DNA of 64,000 bases from Alkalibacillus almallahensis (GTDB taxonomy: Bacteria > Bacillota > Bacilli > Bacillales > Alkalibacillaceae): NCBI RefSeq assembly GCF_011761495.1, contig NZ_JAASRU010000006.1:62001-126000 (forward strand), written 5' to 3'. This document shows, piece after piece, positions 53,001 to 61,919 of the stretch. Numbering within the stretch: position 1 is the stretch's first letter; every line of letters starts with the position of its first letter. The position numbers were made by a program, and so were the translations under genes. The notes below the pieces were generated by a model that had not been told where the DNA came from, did not search any database, and saw only the letters and a list, made by a program, of their open reading frames with translations.

Positions 53001-53678
53001 TTGAACGAGATTTTATTTTTTGTGACTTTAGCCATTAACTTTATAGGAATATTGTTATTCTATAAATTATTTGGAAAAACTGGATTATTTGCTTGGATTG
53101 CTTTTGCAACAGTGATTGCGAATATAGAAGTTGTTAAGAGCGTCAATATATTCGGTTTAGAAGCAACGCTCGGAAATGTCGTCTATGCGACGATCTTTTT
53201 AGCCACTGATTTATTAAATGAGAAGTACGGAAAAGAAGAAGCACGGAAAAGTGTATTTGTTGGACTAGCCTCGATGGCTTTTTTCGTCATCATGATTCAA
53301 GTCGACTTAAATTATGTGCCGAACTCTGAAGATTTCGCGCATGAACCCATGGAAACATTGTTCAGCATCACACCAAGAATCATGATCGCAAGCTTTGTGG
53401 CCTACTTCATTTCTCAACTACTTGATGTGTATATATTTGATGCCATTAAACGTAAAACAGATGGTAAGTTTTTATTTATTCGAAATAATATCAGTACCGC
53501 AACAAGTCAATTAGTGGATAGCTTTATATTTACATTCATTGCATTTCTTGGAGTATTTGGATTCAGCACAGTTGTTATGATTGGAATTACAACCTATTTA
53601 TTAAAACTCCTTGTAGCGATCTTAGACACACCGATTTTATATCTTGCACGTAAAATGAATGGTCCAGTAAAAGAATAA
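53001..53678 (+). CDS. Queuosine precursor transporter (YhhQ/VUT family)
   Basis: 225 residues from TTG 53001, nine bases after AAGGAG; the in-frame ATG at 52992 touches the ribosome site. About six membrane helices; family patterns ATDLLNEKYGKEEARKSVFVG and NNISTATSQLVDSFIFTFIAF. It imports preQ1 or preQ0 for tRNA queuosine synthesis. The preQ1-like riboswitch in the leader supports this role. Confidence 0.87.
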   Translation: MNEILFFVTLAINFIGILLFYKLFGKTGLFAWIAFATVIANIEVVKSVNIFGLEATLGNVVYATIFLATDLLNEKYGKEEARKSVFVGLASMAFFVIMIQVDLNYVPNSEDFAHEPMETLFSITPRIMIASFVAYFISQLLDVYIFDAIKRKTDGKFLFIRNNISTATSQLVDSFIFTFIAFLGVFGFSTVVMIGITTYLLKLLVAILDTPILYLARKMNGPVKE

Positions 53679-53685
53679 ATAAACC

Positions 53686-53715
53686 TAACCACCGTCCTGA
53701 TTAGAACGGTGGTTA
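53686..53715 (+). terminator. Terminator of the queuosine transporter gene
   Basis: Stem TAACCACCGT / ACGGTGGTTA followed by TTTTA. Confidence 0.85.
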
Positions 53716-53803
53716 TTTTATGATTTATTATTCATCATTCTTACATATCAGACCACCCATAAGCACATACTACGCGTGTTAACTTTCAGAAAGGGTGAAC
53801 ATG

Positions 53804-53998
53804 ATGGGAAAAGATGAACACAAAGGAAAAAGTAAAAAGCCACTTGGGCAAACACCACAAAATCAACAAGTCGAGTCTAAGGATGTTGAATTTGCAGAAG
53901 ACTTAGCTGATAGCGCTGATTTCGAAGCACAACGAAGAGCTGCCGAAGCTGAAGAACGTACGCGACAGGAAAAACATAATAAACGACGATCATTATAA
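53804..53998 (+). CDS. Small YfhD-like protein
   Basis: 64 residues from ATG 53804, eight bases after AAAGGG; upstream in-frame GTG and ATG are less well spaced. Highly charged, no hydrophobic segment: MGKDEHKGKSKKPLGQTP, then ADFEAQRRAAEAEERTRQEKHNK. The basic N-terminus and DREAQ-like helix resemble YfhD of Bacillus. Function unknown. Confidence 0.65.
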   Translation: MGKDEHKGKSKKPLGQTPQNQQVESKDVEFAEDLADSADFEAQRRAAEAEERTRQEKHNKRRSL

Positions 53999-54002
53999 TA
54001 CT

Positions 54003-54052
54003 AAAGCCCCGAAGCGACTATTTACTTATTGAAAAGTCACTTCGGGGCTTTT
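54003..54052. terminator. Terminator after the YfhD-like gene
   Basis: AAAGCCCCGAAG-GACT / AGTC-CTTCGGGGCTTT stem with T-run. Confidence 0.85.
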
Positions 54053-54102
54053 TAATGTTTGGGTGCATTCAAAACTAAAGTCACAGAGTTCTATCATTCA
54101 AA

Positions 54103-54747
54103 CTACTTCTGCCGACTCACCTGAGTAGTCAATAATAAACCTAACCATAACCCAAAACCAATCACAAAAAACACTGTAAAAGCAGCAAAACCAACAAATA
54201 GTTCACCTGTCGCTAATCCTGAGGTAATCGCTGTGAAAATCGCAAATAACATAAAGCCAATTGCAACAGAGTAAAGTGCAGCACGCAAGCGTTGCATGGC
54301 GTACATCGTCTGGGTTTCGCGTGTTAGAATACCGTAAGTCAAAAAGACACCACCAATGACCGCAAATATTCCCGCACCAGGCACCGCTACAGGTTCAACG
54401 TCCATAAACATCATGCTCATAGACATTAGCAATCCAAAAACAATCAACATCGCCCCGATTACAAGAGCGCCAACTGCCATTCTATTCGTCATCGATGTAT
54501 AGACGGTTTGTTTTGATGTGTCTGCACCGTGTTGTCTCATATCTTCTACTAATCCACTCATATCTCCCATCGATGCTTTAGTTTCCCGAAAAGCTTCTTG
54601 CTCACTCATGCCTTGCTTCTGATAGTCACTAATTCGAGCATGCATATTGGTAATTAACTCTTGCTTTAAATCAAAGAGTTGCTGACTTTCGCCGACATCT
54701 TTAAATAAATCGTCTATATAGTGTTGGACATCTCGATTAAGACTCAT
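54103..54747 (-). CDS. HAAS-domain (permease-prefix type) membrane protein
   Basis: 214 residues from ATG 54747, eight bases after AGGAGG; overlaps the PadR gene by 11 bases. The N-terminal ~60 residues carry the HAAS pattern LKQELITNMHARISDYQKQGMSEQEAFRETKASMG, then four membrane helices. HAAS proteins are typically controlled by and coupled to PadR regulators, as here. Role unknown. Confidence 0.8.
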   Translation of the reverse strand: MSLNRDVQHYIDDLFKDVGESQQLFDLKQELITNMHARISDYQKQGMSEQEAFRETKASMGDMSGLVEDMRQHGADTSKQTVYTSMTNRMAVGALVIGAMLIVFGLLMSMSMMFMDVEPVAVPGAGIFAVIGGVFLTYGILTRETQTMYAMQRLRAALYSVAIGFMLFAIFTAITSGLATGELFVGFAAFTVFFVIGFGLWLGLLLTTQVSRQK

Positions 54748-55087
54748 CGTCATCCCCTCCTGTTATTAATTTGTTTAAGACTTCTTTAGCGAAAAGCCAA
54801 TCTTGTCGGTTCTGTTCATACGTATCACGTCCTGCTTGAGTCAAACGGTAATACTTCCGCCGACCTCCTTGGGTTTCATCTCCCCAATACGATTCGATCA
54901 AGCCATCCTTTTGTAAACGTCTAAATGCTGTATAAAGTGTTGCTTCTTTCAATTCGTATTCGCCATTACTTAGGGCAATAATTTGTTTATAAATCTCATA
55001 ACCATAACTATCGCCTTGACGTAGAATATTTAAAATAATCGTTGATGTATGTCCGCGAATTAAATCTGTTGAAATATTCGATGCCAA
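54737..55087 (-). CDS. PadR-family transcriptional regulator
   Basis: 116 residues from TTG 55087 behind GGAGGTG, spaced seven bases; no ATG is well placed. Winged helix: LIRGHTSTIILNILRQGDSYGYEIYKQII and KEATLYTAFRRLQKDGLIESYW, then YYRLTQAG. It probably represses its own operon with the HAAS protein gene. Confidence 0.88.
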   Translation of the reverse strand: MASNISTDLIRGHTSTIILNILRQGDSYGYEIYKQIIALSNGEYELKEATLYTAFRRLQKDGLIESYWGDETQGGRRKYYRLTQAGRDTYEQNRQDWLFAKEVLNKLITGGDDDES

Positions 55088-55167
55088 ATATCTCACCTCC
55101 ACAATAACAATGTACAACATATTACTTTGTCTGTCAAAGTAATTTATCAGAACAAGTACTATATCAT

Positions 55168-55201
55168 AAAAAATACCGATCAGTTGTTATACTGATCGGC
55201 A
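55168..55201 (-). terminator. Terminator of the aldehyde dehydrogenase gene
   Basis: Minus strand: GCCGATCAGT / ACTGATCGGT stem with a six-base loop, followed by ATTTTTT. Confidence 0.85.
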
Positions 55202-55214
55202 CCTATAAACCGTA

Positions 55215-56648
55215 TTAAAATCTGTAATTTAAACTTATCATTTTCCGATTTACCATTTCATGAATGGCGTATTTGACGCCTTCATAGCCATAACCTGATT
55301 GTTTTCGACCTCCATATGGCATATGGTCAAAACGTAATGTCGGAACATCATTTACCAGTACCTGACCAACTTCTAGACCATGGGCCATATCGATTGCTTG
55401 CTTCATATCATTACTAAATAGACCAGCACTTAAGCCGTATTGACTGTTATTCATCGCTATTAACGCCTCATCGCCACTGGCTACACGATTAATAATAACA
55501 ACAGGTCCAAAAGCTTCTTCTTTCATGATCTTCGCACCCTCTGGAACATCTGTTAAAACAGTTGGAGCAATGCCGTTATCCTTAGCTTTTCCACCTGTTA
55601 AAACTTTTGCACCTTGTTGCTCAGCATCTTCTATCCATTCGAGTAAGGTCTGTTGTGATGATTCATCAATTAAATTACAAACATCTGTCTCTTCATCAAG
55701 TGGATCACCAAATGTAAGTTGTTCAGCACCCTTAACAAATTGTTCTGCAAAGATGTCAGCAATATCTTCATGCACATAAATGCGTTGTGTACTAATGCAA
55801 ACCTGTCCGTTATATGCGTAAGATCCATGCACGGCTTTTGGTACGACATCATCCATACGATCATTCATGCTTTTATCGACATATAGTGCTGAGTTATTAC
55901 CCAATTCAAGGGTAACCTTCTTAAGGCCCGCGTTCGATTTAATTTCACGACCAACTGGTGGGCTACCAGTGAATGTAATCTTTTGGACCGCGTCACTTTT
56001 AAGTAAGACATCGCCTAACACTTTGCCTTCGCCTGGTACGACATGGTAAGCATCTTCAGGTAATCCCGCTTGTACCAACGCTTCACGTAATAAGATCGCT
56101 GATAGAGGTGTTTTTTCAGCAGGTTTTACAATGACTGTATTACCAGAGGCAATCGCAGGCCCAACTTTATGCACGACTAAATTAAGTGGGAAATTAAATG
56201 GTGTAATGGCACCAATGACGCCAATCGGTTCAAAGATCGTGTAAGCGTCACGCCCAGCACCATTTGGCGCAGCATCCATTGGAATGGATTCACCTTCTAG
56301 CTTTCGTGCTTCAACTGAGGAGAATTTCAACGTCTGCACAGTGCGGTCTACTTCTGCTAAAGCATACTTCATCGGTTTCGCCGCTTCTTGAGCAATCGTT
56401 TCAGCGACCATTTGTTTATTTTCCTGTAAAATGTCACTTGCTCGATTTAAAATATCACTGCGTTCGTGGGCAGGCATATTCTTAATTGTTTTGAATGCTT
56501 CATCTGCTTGTTTAATAGCTTTCTCCATCTGCTCTTCTTTACAAATCGGCATTCGAGCAATTTCTTCTTTTGTATGCGGATTAACTAACGCTTGGGATTC
56601 AGTTGTATGATTCGCTAACTGATCAAGATAAGGTTGATATTGCAACAT
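55215..56648 (-). CDS. NAD(P)-dependent aldehyde dehydrogenase
   Basis: 477 residues from ATG 56648, behind AAAGGTG. NAD site FTGSPPVGREI, general base Glu in VTLELGNNSALYVD (the usual GGKNP is GNNSA) and nucleophile in YNGQVCISTQRIYV. Closest in feel to lactaldehyde, succinate-semialdehyde or GapN-type enzymes; the substrate is not determined. Single gene. Confidence 0.88.
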   Translation of the reverse strand: MLQYQPYLDQLANHTTESQALVNPHTKEEIARMPICKEEQMEKAIKQADEAFKTIKNMPAHERSDILNRASDILQENKQMVAETIAQEAAKPMKYALAEVDRTVQTLKFSSVEARKLEGESIPMDAAPNGAGRDAYTIFEPIGVIGAITPFNFPLNLVVHKVGPAIASGNTVIVKPAEKTPLSAILLREALVQAGLPEDAYHVVPGEGKVLGDVLLKSDAVQKITFTGSPPVGREIKSNAGLKKVTLELGNNSALYVDKSMNDRMDDVVPKAVHGSYAYNGQVCISTQRIYVHEDIADIFAEQFVKGAEQLTFGDPLDEETDVCNLIDESSQQTLLEWIEDAEQQGAKVLTGGKAKDNGIAPTVLTDVPEGAKIMKEEAFGPVVIINRVASGDEALIAMNNSQYGLSAGLFSNDMKQAIDMAHGLEVGQVLVNDVPTLRFDHMPYGGRKQSGYGYEGVKYAIHEMVNRKMISLNYRF

Positions 56649-56721
56649 ATATGTCATCACCTTTCATTTATAATAATGTTCTATAACACTATTCCACATT
56701 TAAACCAAAACGTAACACGAT

Positions 56722-57372
56722 TTATGATTTTCCATCCCATTCAGCATAAAATTGTTCTAAATATGTTTCCATAAATTGATGACGCTTCTCTGCCATACGG
56801 TAACCTTCAGCTGTATTCATTTGTTCTTTTAAGGTTAATAATTTTTCATAAAAATGATTAATCGCCGTATTGGTTTCATAGCGGTACTCATCTTCTGTCA
56901 TATTGTCGCGTGGTGACTCTTCGGGATGATGGATGAGATGCCCTTTAGACCCTGCATAGGTGAAACTTCGAGCAATACCAATAGCACCAATTGCATCTAA
57001 ACGGTCCGCATCTTGGACGACTTCCGCTTCACGGCTCAGTAATGTCTTGTAACCATGCTTAAATGAGATTGTATCGATGATGGCAAATATATGGTCAATT
57101 TGTTGCTCTGAAACGCGTTGATCTTCTAACCATTTCATGAGGTCTTGTCGACTCCCTGTAACATCATGAGTGACTTTATCATCGATTAGATCATGTAATA
57201 AAGCCGCCATCTCTACAATCCACTTATCAATATCTACTGTATCAGCTATTTGTCTAGCATTGTTAACAACACGCTGGATATGCCACCAGTCATGTCCAGA
57301 CCCCTCTGACACTAACTGACGATGGACGAATTTTTCCGTATTCTGAATCACTTGCTGCTCCCGTTCATTCAC
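56722..57372 (-). CDS. HD-domain phosphohydrolase (YedJ-like)
   Basis: 216 residues. The metal-binding HD pattern is complete: GHDWWHIQRVV, LLHDLIDDK, a later His in TISFKHGY and DADRLDAIGAIGIAR. A cytoplasmic metal-dependent phosphohydrolase of unknown nucleotide substrate. Divergent from the thiamine-regulated operon. Confidence 0.85.
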   Translation of the reverse strand: MNEREQQVIQNTEKFVHRQLVSEGSGHDWWHIQRVVNNARQIADTVDIDKWIVEMAALLHDLIDDKVTHDVTGSRQDLMKWLEDQRVSEQQIDHIFAIIDTISFKHGYKTLLSREAEVVQDADRLDAIGAIGIARSFTYAGSKGHLIHHPEESPRDNMTEDEYRYETNTAINHFYEKLLTLKEQMNTAEGYRMAEKRHQFMETYLEQFYAEWDGKS

Positions 57373-57486
57373 TCGACATCACCCTTTATGACATGACCAA
57401 CGACAAAGACTAGCAATCTTAGACGTTTACAATCATGCTTTCATTTATTATGATGTAAGTATAACAAAACTGCATACGTGATGAAC

Positions 57487-57577
57487 ATGCACTAGGGGAG
57501 CTACGTCAAGTGGCTGAGAAGGTTGGACCTGACCCTCAAGACCCGAACTAGGTAATACTAGCGTGGGGAAGTGCAGT
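57487..57577 (+). promoter_or_regulatory. TPP riboswitch
   Basis: All thi-box elements are seen: P1 TGCACT / AGTGCA, GGGGAGC, GGCTGAGA, ACCCT, then CCGAACTAGGTAATAC, GCG and GGGGAA. It precedes ykoFEDC and a terminator. Binding of thiamine pyrophosphate should favour the terminator and shut down transport. The interval 57373-57682 also holds the divergent promoter region of the HD gene. Confidence 0.96.
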
Positions 57578-57616
57578 GAAGCTTAATCTACCATAAGTGT
57601 TACGACACAATAGCTG

Positions 57617-57648
57617 AACTGCATTCCCACGGGATGCAGTTTTTTTGT
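57617..57648 (+). terminator. Riboswitch-controlled terminator
   Basis: AACTGCAT-CCC / GGGATGCAGTT hairpin followed by seven T, 40 bases after the TPP aptamer and before the ykoF start. Confidence 0.9.
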
Positions 57649-57682
57649 TATAAACAGACACTTTATAAGGAGGCGATTCGTC

Positions 57683-58273
57683 ATGACGAATCAACAGTGC
57701 AACACAAGTCGTATTGCAGGGGTTCAATTCACGCTCTACCCAATGAGCGACAACTTTGTCGATATTATTTTGTCCGCTCTAGATGAAGTTGACCAATCGA
57801 AAGTATGGAAGGAAACCGATGATGTCACAACTTGTGTAAGAGGTAAAATTGTGCATATCTTTGATGTAACAAAGGCTATCTTCTTACACGCCGCTAAAAC
57901 AGGTGAACATGTTGCCATGACAGGAACTTATTCGATCGGGTGCCCTGGTGATAATGAAGCTGACGTCTATATGGCAGAATCAGATGCACCAGCGAATGCT
58001 CCTCAATTAGCCAATGCACCACAACGTGCTGGTTGTAAGTTCGCGATTCATCCACTTGGACGGGAAGACTATATGGACAAAATCTATGAACAAATTGATC
58101 TGTCCAAAGCACGTGGCGTGGATGTCAGTGCTGCTCATTATATGACGCGCCTTGATGGTGATGTGCAAGCTATATTTGATGCTATGCAAGATGCGTTCGA
58201 ATCTGTCCAGCAAGAAGTATCACACACAACAATGACCTTTACTATTTCGGCAAATAGTCCGTCAAATAAATAG
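57683..58273 (+). CDS. ykoF: Thiamine/HMP-binding protein YkoF
   Basis: 196 residues in two similar halves (GVQFTLYPMSDNFVDIIL and GCKFAIHPLGREDYMDKIY), as in the YkoF structure, where each half can bind thiamine or its pyrimidine part. No signal peptide, so cytoplasmic. First gene after the TPP riboswitch; partner of the YkoEDC transporter. Confidence 0.93.
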   Translation: MTNQQCNTSRIAGVQFTLYPMSDNFVDIILSALDEVDQSKVWKETDDVTTCVRGKIVHIFDVTKAIFLHAAKTGEHVAMTGTYSIGCPGDNEADVYMAESDAPANAPQLANAPQRAGCKFAIHPLGREDYMDKIYEQIDLSKARGVDVSAAHYMTRLDGDVQAIFDAMQDAFESVQQEVSHTTMTFTISANSPSNK

Positions 58274-58283
58274 GAGGTAAGCC

Positions 58284-58889
58284 ATGACTAAACAATGGAA
58301 ACTGAAAGAAATTGTGTTGCTGTCGATTTTAGGCGTCGTATTTGCGGTAATCTATCTATTAGCCTTTGGAATCGGCCAAGGACTTGTCAGTGCTCTAACA
58401 CCTTTTGGCATTGGACCTCTTGGCTATGAATTTATTTATGGCATTTGGTTCATTGTATCGATTATTGCCGCTTATATTATTCGCAAGCCTGGCGCAGCCT
58501 TTATGTCAGAATTGATTGCTGGGGTTGTTCAAGTCTTAATTGGAAGTCCAGCTGGCCCACAACTTATAATCAGTGCAGCAGTGCAAGGACTTGGTGCAGA
58601 AACTGCTTTTGCTGTGACGAAATGGCGGGATTACCGGACACGTGTGTTACTTTTAGCCGCTGTACTAACAGCGATTGTTAGTTTTGCTTGGCATTACTAT
58701 TCAGCAGGTTTCTTTGCCTATGAAGCGTGGTTAGTTGGCGTTATGCTGATCACACGCATTATAAGTAGTATGTTAATTATGGCCCTACTTGGTAAATGGA
58801 TTAGCGATCAATTAGCGAAGACTGGTGTTCTTCGTGGCTACGCGTTAGGAAAGGAGCGTCAACAAAACCGTGAACAAGATGCAGCTTAG
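58284..58889 (+). CDS. ykoE: ECF transporter S component YkoE
   Basis: 201 residues, about five or six membrane helices (EIVLLSILGVVFAVIYLLAFGIG; VVQVLIGSPAGPQLIISAAVQGLGAE). Substrate-specific membrane component for hydroxymethylpyrimidine or thiamine by gene context. Overlaps ykoD by 20 bases. Confidence 0.92.
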   Translation: MTKQWKLKEIVLLSILGVVFAVIYLLAFGIGQGLVSALTPFGIGPLGYEFIYGIWFIVSIIAAYIIRKPGAAFMSELIAGVVQVLIGSPAGPQLIISAAVQGLGAETAFAVTKWRDYRTRVLLLAAVLTAIVSFAWHYYSAGFFAYEAWLVGVMLITRIISSMLIMALLGKWISDQLAKTGVLRGYALGKERQQNREQDAA

Positions 58890-60456
58890 TCCCGTCATAT
58901 CCGTTCACAACTACAGCTTTAGCTACGAGACGTTAGACGAACCACTTCTGAACCAACTAAACTTTACGTTATATGAAAATGAAACAACACTTCTAATCGG
59001 TCCAAGTGGATCTGGTAAGTCTAGCCTATCACTTTGTTTAAACGGATTATATCCTGATGCAGTCGAAGGCACTGCATCAGGGGTGATTCGTTTCCGTGGT
59101 CAACCTGTTCATGATTTCGAAAAAGGACAGATTAATCAACAAATTGGCATCGTGTTCCAAGACCCCGATAGTCAATTTTGTATGATCACCGTTGAAGATG
59201 AACTCGCTTTTACACTCGAAAATATTCAAACTCCGCGTGAAGAGATGGAAGCGCGAATTGATGAGATATTAATGACAATCGGGATGTATGACTATAAGCA
59301 CGAAGCGATTCATACCCTTTCAGGTGGCCAAAAACAAAAAATCGCCCTAGCTTCTGTGCTATTACTAGAACCAGACGTGCTTATTCTCGATGAACCAACA
59401 GCTAACTTAGACCCGATGAGTCAGCTCGAATTTATTCAGTTAATCGAACAATTACAATCAGCTATGCAACTAACGATTCTTTTAATCGAACATCAAGCTG
59501 ATGATTGGCTCTATTTAATCGACCGTGTTCTAGTATTAAGTCGACAAGGGGAACTAATGGAAGATGGTGAAGTCGAATCTATATTCCAAACGAAACAACA
59601 GCAACTAATCGACCATGGTATTTTCATCCCAAAACAATATCTTAACTCACCACCCATTTCAAAACCGATTAATCATTCAAACAACACAGAGCCGTGTTTT
59701 ACGATGGAAAGCACCTCGTTTTCCAGAAAGAACAAACCAATCTTAAAAAATATTAATCTAACACTGAAAAAAGGTGAAATGACAGCAATTGTCGGTGAAA
59801 ATGGTGCAGGTAAGTCCACCTTATTACAATTAATGGCAAGGCTCTTACAACCAGAAGCAGGCACCATGACTTTCTTAAACAAGCCACTCACCAAGTGGAA
59901 GGAACAGTCATTACGTCAGCATATGGGATTTGTCTTTCAAAATCCCGAACATCAATTTATTACAGATACGACCTACGAAGAAATCGCCTTTAGCATGACA
60001 TTAAACGGGTATGATGCTGAAACAATCGACACAAGAACTAGAGAATTACTAAGCCATTTTCACTTAATTCATGAACAATCGCAGAATCCTTTCGCCTTAA
60101 GTGGTGGTCAAAAACGACGGCTTAGTGTTGCGACTATGTTAGACGAAACGCCTGATCTATTACTGTTTGACGAGCCGACATTTGGTCAGGATGCCCAAAC
60201 GACTCATGAATTAATGGAGATCATGACCGAAATTCAGCAACAAGGTACAACGATTGTATTCGTTACTCATGATATGGATTTAGTCGATCAGTTTTGTGAT
60301 TCGGTTTATGTTCTTAATGAACAATCAATACAATATCACGGGCACCCAGCTAAGCTGTGGGAACATGATGAGTTATTAAACCAGGCAAGATTAAGAAAAC
60401 CATTTCGACTGGAAATGCGGGAGAAAGTTGGTGTTGCTCATGATCTCGGCCATTAA
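58870..60456 (+). CDS. ykoD: ECF transporter double ATPase YkoD
   Basis: 528 residues from GTG 58870, spaced better from GGAGCG than ATG 58879. Two fused ATPase domains: Walker [10 protein letters not shown] and GENGAGKST, signatures LSGGQKQK and LSGGQKRR, Walker B VLILDEPT and LLLFDEPT. It powers the energy-coupling-factor transporter. Confidence 0.93.
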   Translation: MNKMQLSPVISVHNYSFSYETLDEPLLNQLNFTLYENETTLLIGPSGSGKSSLSLCLNGLYPDAVEGTASGVIRFRGQPVHDFEKGQINQQIGIVFQDPDSQFCMITVEDELAFTLENIQTPREEMEARIDEILMTIGMYDYKHEAIHTLSGGQKQKIALASVLLLEPDVLILDEPTANLDPMSQLEFIQLIEQLQSAMQLTILLIEHQADDWLYLIDRVLVLSRQGELMEDGEVESIFQTKQQQLIDHGIFIPKQYLNSPPISKPINHSNNTEPCFTMESTSFSRKNKPILKNINLTLKKGEMTAIVGENGAGKSTLLQLMARLLQPEAGTMTFLNKPLTKWKEQSLRQHMGFVFQNPEHQFITDTTYEEIAFSMTLNGYDAETIDTRTRELLSHFHLIHEQSQNPFALSGGQKRRLSVATMLDETPDLLLFDEPTFGQDAQTTHELMEIMTEIQQQGTTIVFVTHDMDLVDQFCDSVYVLNEQSIQYHGHPAKLWEHDELLNQARLRKPFRLEMREKVGVAHDLGH

Positions 60457-61222
60457 CCCCACTGTTAAAGCAATTGCGGTGTTGATTCCTGGTATTTTAC
60501 TAGGTCTAACATTTGATGTGTTCACACCACTTGTTTATTTAATTTTTATTTTAACTGTGACCTTATTACTGTCAGACATTCCCTTTAAACGATGGATTAA
60601 ATTTTTCGTTCCGTTCCTTTTATTTATCGCATCGTTTTCTTGGGCACGTTTACTATACACCAGCGAAACATTCCAAAATGGATCCGTGCTGTTTTCATTT
60701 TGGACATTCGAAGTAACCACAGGTGGTCTTCTTGTTGCGATTAGTTTGGCATTAAGGTCGCTATGTTTTATTGCCTTGTCACTACTATTTATCATGACAA
60801 CAGATTCGACGAAATTTATGTTAAGTCTCATGCAACAATTGCGACTCTCACCGAAAATCACGTATGGCGTGTTAGCGGGTTACCGTTTCTTACCGACATT
60901 CAAACATGAACTTGAAGTTCTAAGGCAAGCTCATCGCGTTCGTGGAGTGGGTCGGGCAAAAGGCATTCGAGGCCGCATTAGACAATTTAAACGTTACAGC
61001 ATTCCCTTGCTCGCTAATTCAATTCGTAAAGCTGAACGCGTCGCTAACGCTATGGAATCAAAAGGATTTACAGGGGAACATGATCGAACACATTATCACC
61101 AAATGACGGTCACCAAACGAGATTGGCGTTTTCTCGGTATGATGGTTGGCGCCCTATTCTTGGCGTTTGCTGCATCATACTATTTCGGATATTTAAATAT
61201 TTTCGGTTATCAAGTAAACTAA
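60431..61222 (+). CDS. ykoC: ECF transporter T component YkoC
   Basis: 263 residues from GTG 60431, eight bases after GGGAG; TTG 60428 and ATG 60440 are alternatives. About five membrane helices and the T-component coupling segments RQAHRVRGVGRAKGIRGRI and NAMESKGFTGEH. Overlaps ykoD by 26 bases. Completes the thiamine-precursor importer. Confidence 0.92.
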   Translation: MLLMISAINPTVKAIAVLIPGILLGLTFDVFTPLVYLIFILTVTLLLSDIPFKRWIKFFVPFLLFIASFSWARLLYTSETFQNGSVLFSFWTFEVTTGGLLVAISLALRSLCFIALSLLFIMTTDSTKFMLSLMQQLRLSPKITYGVLAGYRFLPTFKHELEVLRQAHRVRGVGRAKGIRGRIRQFKRYSIPLLANSIRKAERVANAMESKGFTGEHDRTHYHQMTVTKRDWRFLGMMVGALFLAFAASYYFGYLNIFGYQVN

Positions 61223-61332
61223 ATAAAATATAATAGTGAACTGTACCATTGTAAAGTCAGTAATTAACCATTGAACGTGACTAATAAAAGGAAATCCTGG
61301 TCATTGTCTTATAAGTTCCCAAAAAAATAATT

Positions 61333-61361
61333 TAGGTCATATTCATTAAGAATATGACCTA
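61333..61361. terminator. Hairpin after ykoC
   Basis: Perfect stem TAGGTCATATTC / GAATATGACCTA with a five-base loop. The A-run lies on its left, so it would be a better terminator on the minus strand, where no gene ends; its role is unclear. Confidence 0.5.
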
Positions 61362-61447
61362 TTACATAAATTGATTTGAGACCAGTACATCTGTGTTAAA
61401 TGCCCCAATTAAGATGGTCGAAAATGGATAATAAAGGAGTGATTGAT

Positions 61448-61744
61448 ATGTGGAATAAAATATTTTTTTTTAGTACATATGGCCTTTTTGTTCCGATCAT
61501 TATATTTACAGAACTTTCTATGTTCGAATATTATACGCCGGATTCAAAACGAATAACCATCATATTTTTTATTTATTTTTACTTATCGGCCCCCATTTTT
61601 ATTGTAGGAGAAAAACTCAATGTATTTAGTCCAGGTCCATCTAAACACAGGATAATTATTAATTCTTTATTACTTGTTTGGGTCGTTGGTTTAATTGTAT
61701 TCGCTTATTTTATTATGCCAAATGTGGTTGAATTTGATTTATAG
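61448..61744 (+). CDS. Small three-helix membrane protein of unknown function
   Basis: 98 residues from ATG 61448 behind AAAGGAG; the longer frame from 61400 lacks a ribosome site. Three hydrophobic segments (IFFFSTYGLFVPIIIF; ITIIFFIYFYLSAPIFIVG; IIINSLLLVWVVGLIVFAYF). AT-rich codons. No family recognised. Confidence 0.6.
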   Translation: MWNKIFFFSTYGLFVPIIIFTELSMFEYYTPDSKRITIIFFIYFYLSAPIFIVGEKLNVFSPGPSKHRIIINSLLLVWVVGLIVFAYFIMPNVVEFDL

Positions 61745-61860
61745 GTTGGCATTTACATTCTCCTTCAATTTAATAGTAGTTAATTCTGCATCACATTAAG
61801 AGAACTTCCATGTTTTCATGAAGCTTATTTTTTAATGGAGATTATTTAAAGTTCATAAAA

Positions 61861-61895
61861 AATCAGGCTGCCGAAAAAATGTCGACAACCTGAAT
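61861..61895 (-). terminator. Terminator of the GDPD gene
   Basis: Minus strand: TTCAGGTTGTCGA pairs imperfectly with TCGGCAGCCTGA across a T-rich loop and is followed by TTTTTT. Confidence 0.7.
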
Positions 61896-61919
61896 CTGGA
61901 CCACTGCCAGCTTTTATCT